DNA of 64,000 nucleotides from Acanthaster planci (lineage: Eukaryota > Echinodermata > Asteroidea > Valvatida > Acanthasteridae), in the NCBI RefSeq assembly GCF_001949145.1, contig NW_019091422.1, positions 581,670 through 645,669 of the forward strand, in the 5' to 3' direction. Position numbers and translations under genes: made by a program. Below the pieces are notes generated by a model. It was given only the letters and a program-made list of their open reading frames with translations. It was not told the origin of the DNA and did no database searches. Shown piece after piece: positions 11,649-22,924 of the stretch (positions are counted from its first letter, which is position 1; each line of letters opens with the position of its first letter).

Positions 11649-14600
11649 CCCAGATCCACTTGGAAAAAAAAGGCTAGGGGGCCTAGTGCTTCAATATTTC
11701 CCCCCATTTTGGGACATTATTGTCACTCTTTTTTTAGCGGTTGCAGGGGAGTGTTCCATGTACCTCTTATGCCTGTATACGGACAATGCTAAGTTTCCCT
11801 TAAAATGTTATAACAGCCGTTAGAAAGTGATAACATGTCCTAAATTTAAACAGTACCTAAATTTGGCCAAGGAAATTCCAAAGCATTTAGGCCCACTTAG
11901 AAACACCTAGCCTAGGCCCTCACCTGCTTAGGTTTTTTCAGACAAGTCCCATACTAGGTTTGTGCACAAGGCCTAAGGTGTTGTCCGTATATCCAAAGTA
12001 AGTATTGCCAACATAGCGACGCCTAATTATGTGTAATGCTTCCTCCGTCGCCTTTCGTTACGGTTTGCTGACCCAGCCCACGGCCGGCCACGTACGCATC
12101 AGGTCAGTCGGTCATGATGCCGGGTGTCGGAAATCTAACGTCAGGCCTTCAGTGACCCGTCATCGATACGTCTACTTTGAAAAGGGGGATTTCTCAGCAG
12201 ACACCTTCAGTATTATAGGGTAATAAACTGCATTGAAACAAATCCTACCAAAAAATGACACTGGCTGATTTCCTGATGCTTGGTAGATGAACTTACACAT
12301 GAAATTTGTTCCCGTTTTACCCGCTCTCGTACCGTGCGTGGTGCGGTGAGGCTTGGCGAGCTGGATACTGCATCCGCGTTACACACGGTTACATTTGTTT
12401 AGACACATGAGGGCGCTATAAAATTTTATTGACGGTGACGGTTACACCCAACCTCAATGCGATGGGAGTTCACACACAGTAGGTTGTCACTTGTATGTCA
12501 TGTGGGTGTGGGAACCTGGGGGACGGGTCTTTCTATAAATTATGGTTTCCAGGTCCCCCCCCCATCCCTGTAACATCTGGTGTATGACTTTTCAAGTTTA
12601 AAACACATTCTTTAATTTCCAAGAGTGTTTCAATGCGCAAATTACCTGCCAAACAAATGAAACTAGTCTGAAGTCAACTTCAATGATATCCCATGTCAAA
12701 TTATAGAGATGGAAAAAATAATGTCACGAGTTGGAACCCCAACTGAAAGAATGACTCAGAGTTTGAAGATCAAAACGATTTGGGTCACTGATGACGCCTC
12801 GATATTTGCAACTAGTACGGAGAGGTTGAACATTCAAATATTTCCTATATCTATCTGCTCCAATTGCCCCATTAAATGCAACAGAGTGAGAAAATCACTC
12901 TTAAAAAGAGCGAATCCCTAATAAAAACTACTCCTAAAGAATGAAATTTCTACTCTTCCAAGGAGCCATATAATAAATAATTCCAAATAGAGTTGTCCTT
13001 TTGGGCCTTTTGGGGTGTTCATTTGCGTGTACGGTTAAGGACAAGGCAAAGGGATTAAACCGACTTTATAAACGGCAACAAATCATGTAGCAACCCGTGC
13101 TCATTATACAAACATTAAACTTCCCACCCACCTAACCACTCCCCCCCCAAAAAAAGAAAGAATCCTAGATCCGTCCTTATGAGAAATACGTCTGAAACAA
13201 TGGACTGGTGATTCATCTTTGCATGAAACTGAGGAAACAGCGGCATAATTTGTATTTGCCAAGGTAATTCGGTGTGCGGGAGGTCACGGAGGAAGGTTTT
13301 TAGTTCAAGTACTCGGAGTCACAGTGATGACAGAAAGCGCTGTCAGTAGTTTCTATCGAACGAACGGCTTGGAGCGGTCCCCCATCCGGGATTACCGAGC
13401 GAGCAACCGGAATTCCTGAGAATGAGGAATATTCCTGGAGAACTCGGAACACGGATCACGCACCATAAAGTCATCACCTATCTATGCAGGTAAAAAAAAA
13501 TCACCTGTATATGGCGAAACTGACTTTGTTAATCATGCAGACCGGTAAATCCGGTCGTTTGACAATAGACATAAACTCTTCCTCAAACACTTTTATACGA
13601 CGCCGTGTTGTATCGCGTGTTCATGACTTTGAGTACAACCTAATATGAAAATGTTTTCCCCATCCCAAACCACTTAAACAAATAAATAAAATCCGTCCGG
13701 CCCTTTCCTCGATACCACTGAAGGCCAAATGTTGCCCAAACGGTACAATTTTTGAAATTGCAGGTCTTTAGAACATTTTTTGCACTGTTTCCATTTTGTT
13801 AAACTTGGACGACCCCAATGAAATAAAAGCTGTGTAAGTCTTCGGTCCTCAGGTCAACAAAATCACCCTCTCAAATTCATCAATCTTCCATGTCTAGACG
13901 AAACAGGATGGAATTAGTACAATGGATTGAGGGGGGTTCGGAGAGACCACGCCCCCTACACCAAGCTACGCACAGAATGTTCAAGTTTTAATAATAAGAC
14001 TTATAATAATAAGACTTATAAGATTATAAGAAATGTTTCATCTAGAGCTAAGAACTCAAAATCAGAGTCCTTGCATTGGTCGCAAATGCCATAAAACACA
14101 GGGAAAATAAGTACTTTTTTTTCTGGGCATGTCCCAACTCCCCATGCATGCAAACTTAGTCCACCGACTTCAGAGAGCCAACTTCGCCCCTGCAAATGTC
14201 GCAAAAACCTGTAACGGAGACAATTTTTATCGACAGATGTGCGAGCCATCCTGTGTGTGCAAAGTTTACGCACGCATCAAACAAACAAAATACACGCACA
14301 AATAAATAAATAAAGGACGAGATAGCGACACCTTGCGAAAAGAGCATGCGGTCTCAGAATTGAAAGCCTAACTTTAAGGGGTATGCCCTTTCCAGAGGCA
14401 CCCCCTCATCAGTTGAACAGGGCCATGTTGGTCGGGAGTGTTCATTTTGTTGGTAGCAATGCGACCGTAACGTGTGCATTTCCTAGTCGTTCGTGGACCA
14501 GCGAAATTCACTCCCGACTAAAGGAGCCCCCGTTCTCTACACCAGTGATTTGATGAAACAGGAAACTGTGGTTTATTTGTTCTCAAATTTATGGCTGCAG

Positions 14601-16784
14601 TTCTATTTTGCGTTTCATTCAGACTATTCATGGGTAATTCACAATGTTCCCTGACGAGCGCATTATCAAGACTTAGTGACCTAGGCGAGTCATCCGATAG
14701 CATTTCAAAATTTTGCAAAATTGGGGGGTAGGAAAGGTTTGCTGTTGTTTCCGTTGTCATCAAAGGTTACTTTCATTTTCGTTTGGAATTTTTCGATCAT
14801 GGTCATGGTCTAAAACGAATTGTTTCATCATTATTCGCGTGATCGCTCAGCCCGCGCATTAGTACAATGGTGATTACGCGGCAAATTTTATCACATTCAT
14901 CGATATTCCACGGTAGGTGTCCGTTCGCATGATAGGGATGCGCGGAGACACCTTTCTCCCGAAAAATTAAAGATTGGCTTTGCTACGAAAGAAAGTTTCG
15001 TCTGCCGTAAACCAAATAAGGCAGTTCGGTATTCCACCGCGCATGCCCAAAACTGAAACACCCGTCCGAGGTCATTCGCCGGGATCCGGACGCGCTTGAT
15101 ATAGATCCACCCGTGAGCCCTACGCGGACTCGCGCGCGTTTGGTTCCTGATGAATGACCTTGCCTTGGTGAAATTACGAATTGGCCCATTTGCGTACCCA
15201 ATGCGATTTGCCCCGGCTGCTGTTAAAAAAACGAAGGAAACTTTCGCAACCTATTCAAACCACATTGTAAAATAGGTCCTTTGAAAAGTTCTGGAAAGCA
15301 AAGGACAGCACTGCGGTTTGAATTCTTTCTCTGTTTTTGTTCTGGATGGGATCCTGTTTCGAAAGTCAGGAGACGAAAATTGCGAAACAACTGGCGATAA
15401 GCCTTTACTGCAAAAGGGCTCGTGGTCCACGGCCGCGAGCCTGCAAGGGATCAGTTTAGGAAACCTGGACCTGTCAGCCGTGCGTATAGTGGTCTTACAT
15501 TTTTATTGAGAGAAAGTAGCAGTGAACGTGCTAAAGAAATTATAGAGGTTTCAGACAAAATGATCTGCAGGATTTTGCTTTCGAATTTCAGTTGAGACTC
15601 CTAGTCCATATAGTCGCTTTATAAAAAATAATTTAAAAAAAAAACCAAAAAACACCCGACTCGCTTAGCGGGAAAAAGTGCCTTATTAAACTTAAAAACC
15701 TGAAATGCAAAATGTTTCCATTGTTCTGTTCCATTGTTCGGCCTGGTTGACCGCACCCCAGATTTGGAGGGGCGGAGCCATTCCACCCCCTTTTCTATTA
15801 CCCGTTTCGTGGAAGTTACACTGGCCAAAACTGTTCGAAATCTAAGTTGGAATAAAATGACCCCCAAAAAATTAAGTTGTAGAAATGTTCTTCAAGAAAG
15901 CCACAAACGTTTTCGAGATGGAGTGGAAATCGTCGTTCATTTTAGTCCCATAAAAGGAAGGGGCAAACAATGATTGCGCTGACGATGACGCACGAACGTG
16001 CCCCTCGCGCACGGCCGAACGGACCTGCGTCATTTTCACTGGTAACGTCAGGATCAACTTTGTTCTCTTCACGTGTAGGTTGTAGCTGCATAACCTGTTG
16101 GTATGCGGTATTACAACCTCGCACGTAGCACGGAGTACCAGACGAATGACAACGCTGCCCACTACACGTCCCACTTCCGACTTTCATCACGCGGCAACCG
16201 AGTAGTGCATAAAGTGCGCAGGCTTTAGTAGGTCGAAGTTCAGTATTCAGATTTTAGATTTTTGGGGTTATCAGTTTGAGTTTGACACTCATCCAGAGTA
16301 TTTTCCCTTTGAGATCTATTCTTTTTTGTCTACAGCTTTTTAATATAAAAAGGGCTCAGTTCTATTCCTCTATTTTGATACGTCAAATATTTAGCTTTAT
16401 CGTTTCATTGTAAAACAGGGCATACAAACTGAACGCACAAAAGTCACCACAAATGAAAAGGACGTGTGGAAAAAGCAAAAGTGACCCCCCCCCAAAAAAA
16501 ACAACTGCAACAAGCTCCGAAGAAATTCTTTAAAGAAATATGAAAGATCCAACGAAAGATCCATGGTAGTTGGCCGGTTTAGTTTCAGTCTGAGTTTATA
16601 CACCATTCTGCGCACGCGTGGGCGGGGCGCCGGCTCCATTTTCTGAACACTCCCTAACAACGGGGCCAACCCGCGGTATGTAACCCTGTTCGAAAACCAA
16701 CACAACAGTTTGTTGGCCACGCATTCGCCAGGCTAGTAGCCCTTAACATAGATTTGTTTCCTGCAAGTGAGATGTTCTACGAGT

Positions 16785-16794
16785 GGGAAAACCC
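16785..16794 (+). promoter_or_regulatory. kB-like (Rel/Dif-type) word GGGAAAACCC
   Basis: A palindromic-like 10-mer GGGAAAACCC lies about 260 bp upstream of the TATA box of the Ig/GPI gene. It fits the insect Dif/Relish consensus GGGAAANCCC better than the vertebrate one. A single 10-mer is weak evidence; its interest comes from the immune-type gene downstream. Confidence 0.25.
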
Positions 16795-17045
16795 AGCAGT
16801 TGCTATAGGACGGCAAATATTATTCACAGAGCCTTCTCTTTTCTATAATTAACCCCTCTCAAAACACGAAAGTGGTGCAACTCATCTGTTTCTATACGGG
16901 ATTAACCTCGTCACATGACCTGCGCGCACACCCCACGCGTGCGTGGCTAGTATTGTTTTAGTTTCCAACTTGCAGCTGGTTTCCGCTTGAAACTTGATGA
17001 GGTAATTTCGGGACAGCTTGTCACCGAGAAGCAGACCAGGAAAGA

Positions 17046-17052
17046 TATATAA
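17046..17052 (+). promoter_or_regulatory. TATA box of the Ig/GPI gene
   Basis: TATATAA followed by GGCCGATG lies 143 bp upstream of the start codon at 17195. A start site about 25-30 bp downstream would give a 5' UTR of roughly 115-120 nt without upstream splicing. A sharp TATA promoter is typical of inducible genes. Confidence 0.55.
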
Positions 17053-17194
17053 GGCCGATGGACTGTCCGGTGCAGGCCAGAATCGAGTTCTCGCTTCGTG
17101 CCGTGCAGTGGGAAAAAAACCGGCTTTGGAGCTCGAGTGACACAGCCCAAAGTGAAAATCTTCCAGCAAACTTTTCTTCAGACGCTCAACTATT

Positions 17195-20100
17195 ATGAAC
17201 CTCACCGGAGACCTTGTTCTTTTCGTCCTGGCGATTTGCGTTTCTGACAGCATTGGGTGCACTGTGGATCAAACAGTTGGAGGTAAACCTACTTTTTTCC
17301 AGATTTTGAAACCTACTTTTTCCATTTTGTTTTTGTGGTTATCTTTACTGATGTATACATTGCTTGTGCGAAACAGTAATTCTCGACGGTTGGGCGCATA
17401 CATCGTCATGTTAAAAACGAAAATCTATCCAAAAACCTTTGAGGACAAAATGTTTTGTTTTCATTTTCAAAGAAGGTATTCGCGAGTTGTATTTTAGTCT
17501 TTTAGACGTATCTGGGTTGGGCTTTCTGTAAAGGTTGATAGAGAAATCAAACACAACTTTGATTTCAACTTTCAACGAATTCGTTGTTAAAAAATCGAAA
17601 GCCTGGCCTCGTTTTGGGTGAAGAAGAGCATGTTCTCTACCAGTGAATAAAAAAAATATGATTAGATTACATCAGATGAGATCAGCTTTTTTAAAGATAA
17701 TTGTCAAGTGCCGAAAGTGAAAAAGCTAAAACAACGATCAAAACTAAGTGATATGAAAATTGAAGATCTTAGAAATATGATTTTGCTGAGCGAAGAATCA
17801 ACTCAGCTCTAGTGGAAATTTACCATGTCTAAGGTTATGTCGTCAAGAGAACTGAATTTCTATGTTTAAAAAAATAATCTTTTATTCACTAACTTTGCAA
17901 ATTATGGAAAACTGAAGAAATGATATATAATTTACTCCAGCCATTTCAATCTTCACTGTTGTACAGTGCATGATTCATTTCCAGTACTTTTTGATGTCCT
18001 ATAACCTGGAAAGCCACAGAATGGTCAGAAACGTCATCCTCCTCGATATACTGCTTGCACAGTTTCCTCAAAATGTTACCCGCGAAGTCGCTATTTACAG
18101 GGAAATAAGAGGAAATTGAGAAGGGTAACGATTTCAGTTGATTACAGGACCTCAGCTGGCCGACGTGATGATGAGCCGGTTTCCAATGCCGACGTTTGAC
18201 CTGTCCGGGTTAGTGGTCACTATTGTCCCTGCGGTTCCGACCTCTAAGATAGAACATAGCGGGTGTTTCACAATAGCGCGCCTCCAAGTGTTTGCAACGT
18301 GTTGGCCAATCACAATGCACGAAATCTGTCGACCCTTTCCAAACGCGCATTGGGTCGACAGATTTCGCGTCTTAGGATTGGCCAATGCGTTGCAAACTCT
18401 TGGAGGCGCACTATTGTGAAACACCCGTATTGAATACTTACATGACTTTGCAACTGGGCTCAGTTTACTGATTCGTCACATTTCCATTTCAGATGGAAAA
18501 CTCAGTTTTGTGAACGAGGTTTCAGCGACCGAGATCGTCTATGCCGGCCACGCTGAAAATCTCGACTGCGAAGCCGTCAACCACTGTAGCATCACATGGT
18601 ACAAGAACGGCATCCCGTTTCCATGGATTCCGCACGGAGACATCGCAAACCGCCGCCCCGAGGAGAAGGGTCAGTCCCTTCGCTTCAAGAAAACAGACTT
18701 CGATGATGAGGGACATTATACTTGCGTCCTGTCCAACGGGGAGCAGAGCATCAGTAGGACTATCCAGCTTGTTGTCCTAAGTAAGATTTTTGTCGTTGCA
18801 ATCTTTTCATTTGGGTTTTTCTCCTTCCAGTGTTCAACCAAAATGGGGCATTTTCCACGGGCTCTTGAAAAATGCCTTTGAAATTGTTTTGTGGGGAATT
18901 CAGTGTCGTATTGTTTGCATGGTCGTGCGGTTCACATTTGCTTACGTTTTTTGTTTTGTCTTGTGTTTTCATTCTCCTTTTGTCTCATGCGAAATTCTCA
19001 TTTCATCTTTGAAATATTTCCCTACTGGCAGACGGGTCTCTTCCCCGGAAGCCTTGTTTGTTAGAAAGCACCGGGGGCTCCTGTGCCGACCAGACGGCTG
19101 TGGTTGGGGACACGGTCCGCTTCTCTTGCGAGTTCTTCGTCGGGAAGGGCCAAGTCGAGGATAGCTCCGTAGGCTGGCTCAGGGTGGATAAGAACGGGAA
19201 CTTGGAGCGGATCGAGGACACCGAGGCCCGCACAGAACGGAGCAGCAGGTAAACAAGCAGATACCTTCTGAGTTCGACTTGTAACGAATCTCAATCCGGG
19301 TTGGTTCAGGCGTTTTCTTGGTCAGAAACGACGATTTTATGAGTTATTTAAGAGGGTCATTTCTAACCTAATTGGGGTTATTTTCTGTGGGAAGCATTCC
19401 GTGGAGTTTGGTCATAAATACACTCCTTTCATTATTCCTTTTCCGTCGTTTTCTTCGGGGGTTATTCTTTTCAATTCGAAACAAAAAGTTGGCATTTTAG
19501 AGTAGCAGATCTAGGCCTATAGCCTGTTTCCTTTCTCTTGATCGCCTGATCAGAATTCCATGATCTATTTCTAGATCAGAGTTTACAGAATTCTAAGTAT
19601 AGTTTTACTTTCACCGTTTTCAGAGGAATGCAAGACCATTAGCAATTACTTCCAAGCTCGCTAATTTTGTCTTTTGTGTGTACAATTCCTTGCGAAAGTT
19701 GACTTAAAAGGAGACCCAAACTTTTGAACAAGATTTTCAATCTTTCCTTACCTTAAATCAGGGACGACAGTGTCGTTGTCTTGAGCCTGGAAATCGCCGG
19801 CGTAAAGGAAAACAGCTTTGGATCTTGGATGGCGTACGTCTTCAACAACGGTTACCAAGCCGAGGCGACGGTAGCCGTCAACCCTAGACCGAAAGGCGAT
19901 GGCATAGGAGGTACTAAGAAATCGCTGCTAGGAAAGATCAAGACGGGGCATAAAAAACAGGAGAAGTGTCCTGAGGGAGTTAGAGGGCTCAGGTACCGTG
20001 GATTGGAGGCATAGGAAAGTGAGGGGCGAGCAAGGGGTGGGTGAGAGTGCACGAGTACTCGCGAGTGGAAGTGGGGAGACGGTATGGTTAAAAAAAAGAA

Positions 20101-20371
20101 AGAAAGAGTCAGGGGTTTGGGGGATGAACGGAGAGGAATCGACCCAACAATGGTGAGCTGATTATACAACAGTGTTTTTTTTCTTTCATTGGTTCATGTG
20201 ATTCAATCGACGACTGCTTTGTTTTTAAACCGGTCAGCTTCCAACTATGACGTAACTGCCAGCCTAGAAACGACAAGTCCCTTTCAAAACAGTTCACAGA
20301 GGTCTGGCGGGAAGGTAATAATTTTAGTCGCCACGTTGGCGCTCACATTATCAGCTCATGATCTGCTCTAA
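17195..20371 (+). CDS. Two-Ig-domain secreted protein with GPI-anchor-like tail, paralogue of the neighbouring Ig-TIR receptors (candidate decoy)
   Basis: Model join(17195..17282, 18493..18780, 19032..19248, 19762..19910, 20238..20371) gives 291 residues with all phases consistent. Residues 1-21 form a signal peptide (core LVLFVLAICV). Ig1 spans about 33-125, with C55, W65 and C107 of the fold and an extra C61 that could pair with C22. Ig2 spans about 134-235 and starts C..QTAVVG....FSC as in the two TIR neighbours, but lacks the F-strand cysteine. The last exon encodes a Ser/Thr-rich stem, then RSGG followed by a 19-residue tail, KVIILVATLALTLSAHDLL, ending at the stop with no cytoplasmic part: a GPI-attachment pattern. 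Exon phases (1,1,2,1) equal those of the receptors at 22.9-33 and 35.5-40.9 kb, with the TM-TIR exons replaced. Reading through the last intron would instead give a soluble form ending at 20014. A decoy role is inferred from architecture only. Confidence 0.8.
17283..18492. other. First intron of the Ig/GPI gene
   Basis: 1.2-kb intron with donor G|gtaaac and acceptor tttccatttcag. It is AT-rich and carries the fold-back element at 18261-18426 close to its 3' end. No coding potential is seen. Confidence 0.6.
18261..18426. mobile_element. Long-arm fold-back MITE, 166 bp
   Basis: Ends GGGTGTTTCACAATAG and CTATTGTGAAACACCC are exact inverted copies. The arms continue for about 75 bp each (shared words include GCGCCTCCAAG, TTTGCAACG, TTGGCCAATC and GAAATCTGTCGACCC) around a very short loop. 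It lies 66 bp upstream of the Ig1 exon of the Ig/GPI gene. No obvious target duplication is seen. Confidence 0.8.
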
Positions 20372-22924
20372 TACCAGTTGCTGGTTTTATTTGAGATGTA
20401 GCTAATATCTAAACAGGAGTTCGGACAAATTGACGTCGGAAAAACGGAGCTTATTTTAAACTAAGGCCTAGCCTAATCCAAACAGAGGAATTGAAACCTG
20501 TGGTTATAGAAGCAATTCACATCCTAGTGTCTATTCTCCTACCTGTCAATTGTCATAAAAATAGTTATTTCATGGGTCAGTTACAATAGTCACGATGTTT
20601 GTAGCCTCATTCGACAACTTTCTTGTCTATACGCCAATGTCACAAAGGAAGCTCAGCCGGGAAACAAGACAATTTGGATCGATGGCGGTCTTTGCCAGTA
20701 AGCTGATGCCTTTGTACGCCCTCAACGACATTTCAAAGCTCAGGTTTAATTTAAGTCAGTCAGATTTTATTCGAGGATATTTCAAGAAAATTTATTTGGC
20801 CATTTAGGCCTGAAAAGGGTCAAACTAAAAACTGCATAATTTCTTTTTATATTATACCAAAGATGAACGAATAACATTTCACCTTTTTTATGTGGATTTA
20901 ATGAAGAAAGTTGTATCTTTTATTTTGTACATTTTATGAATTAAAGAATCCCCTGAAATTTGATTCATTGATTTCTTACAGAATTTTCGTTCTTTTTTTT
21001 GTATGCTTGAATATCTGAAAAAAATCGGTGTGATGCACATCACATCAAATATATTGGTTTTTGCCATTATTTTGCTTAAAAAACCCTGATTTGATTTTCT
21101 TAGATGCAAAGAAAAACTCAGAGTGAATGTTCCTTTTTTAAGTAAAGGATTTTTTCCCCGTTTCTTTCTTTACCGTTGCATGGCCGGATGCGTGACAGAA
21201 ATCCCTGTGTACATGTACATCCACAGCGCCCCCACATTTGAGTTAGGTTTTTTCGTGTGCTCTTGTTACGCACCTTCGGGTCAGTTTTACCAGGCCATAT
21301 CAGCGATCGATTGAAAAGAGAGGGCGTGTATTTTTGGACACCTTTTTTCCCCCGGGGTTCATGAATGATTCTACTCAAAACATAACACAAAAGCTATGAC
21401 ATTCAAATCACTCACCGCCAATGATTTCTGCTCATGATGGAATAAAATAGCGGGTTAATCGCCCTCAACGAGTCACGCCCACGATGTCATGATGCCTGTC
21501 GTGGCCGTCCGATCAGACGCGCTGGAAAACAAGTCCCGGCGAATCAACAGCGATATCCGTACGCCCAATGAATTTGTCGGGCAATTCTCATGAACGTTAC
21601 CATCGGTTCAACTTCTTTCCCACTGACATATGAAACCAGCCAGTTGGAAGTCACAATGTTTCAAGCAAAGCAGGGACACTAATAATAACAGGCCTACCAA
21701 TTTACAAATGTATTCGTTTTAATTAATTTTGACCAAACTCATTTAACTTTGAAACATTACAAACAACAGTGTGCATGAAATATAAAACAAAAAATTATGA
21801 CTTAAACTGTCCATACTCATGGGTTAGCCTGAATCGACACGTCACAATAAGGAACTAAAACCAAAACTTTATTTGAGCTAAAACATTGTTCTAAATGTTT
21901 AATTTGAACCGAATGACTGCATGCACTTGCAAACTAAGTACATCATTTGACTTTAATCGTCTCTTAACTAAAGGGTTTTGTGTCAAATGAAAACTGTTGG
22001 CGTAGACTAGATGTCTAATCCGAAACCAATACACGCTAATATCAATCAACCATCACTGAGAACAGAATTAGAAAGTACATTGTAACACAGAAATTATGTT
22101 TTTGCTGTTAACTTTGTCATAATCAATGCATCTTACTGCAACTTGACCAATGGGAAAATTCTAGCTAATCTCACGAGCAATGAGTTAAATGTAACATACA
22201 CACTGCAACTTTACGTTCTGGAGTATATTTTGAGTTTTTAAGTTAAAATGCAAGACATTTTATACGCGCAACATAATGTTCTACATTTTTCTTGACCAAG
22301 TGTATTTATAGACAGCTGGGTACTTGCAATGGCCAAAATCACGATGATGATAAATCATAGAAATATACAATGTGACGTATTTATACATAAGTTCAAATTA
22401 ATTCTGTGTAAGATAGGAAATATACATTCCATAATTCATTAAGAAAAAAACCTGTACATCTCAGTTTAAAGTTGGTTTGAATATTTCATGGTTCACTTTA
22501 ACTGCTCTAGATCCAACATTTAGGGTCGGGAATGGAGTGACTTTTATGCACAGTGACTGATTATTGAGAACTGTATTTAACTTTCTGAAGGGTCCTACGT
22601 TTGAATTTTTGCAGGAATCTGAAAGGTAGAGAATAATATAACAATTCCCAAAAAGCATGAAAATGGTGGGGTTCCGCATTTTTCTTTAAAAAATGACAGC
22701 TCTGAGGCATCCCTCCAGATGAAAATATGAACAAAACGTTGCTGAATAAAATTTCACTGATGATTATCTCTCAGCAAATTTTAGGCTATTTGTCAGTCTA
22801 AGTACCTCTTTTGTCATAACTGGCATGGTTCTTCAATCTGTCATGGATTACTGAAATCAAGAGGTTGGTGGCAGAAGTGGGATCAGCACTACATGGGTAA
22901 ATCTGGGTGCATACCTTCACTTAA
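20372..22924. other. Convergent 3' region between the Ig/GPI gene and the first Ig-TIR gene
   Basis: The two genes are tail to tail, so the 3' UTRs of both must lie here. A minus-strand AATAAA (plus TTTATT at 21868-21873) could end the Ig-TIR transcript with a 3' UTR of about 1.05 kb. On the plus strand AATAAA occurs at about 21441. Sequence is AT-rich; no further gene recognised. Confidence 0.45.

Larger units (their letters stand above)
11437..17040. other. Intergenic or 5' region between GCC2 and the Ig/GPI gene
   Basis: GCC2 (minus) and the Ig/GPI gene (plus) diverge from this 5.6-kb stretch, so it should contain the GCC2 promoter and perhaps a 5' UTR exon. A CG-rich patch at about 15030-15170 is the best promoter candidate by composition only. 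The short ORFs here do not look like proteins. It contains a fold-back repeat at 11527-11648. A short inverted pair GTCGGGAGTG / CACTCCCGAC occurs at about 14431 and 14507. Confidence 0.5.

Noticed and set aside
14983-15201. CG-rich frame as possible GCC2 first exon
   Set aside because: No donor or start in the right phase that I could defend; kept only as a promoter candidate.
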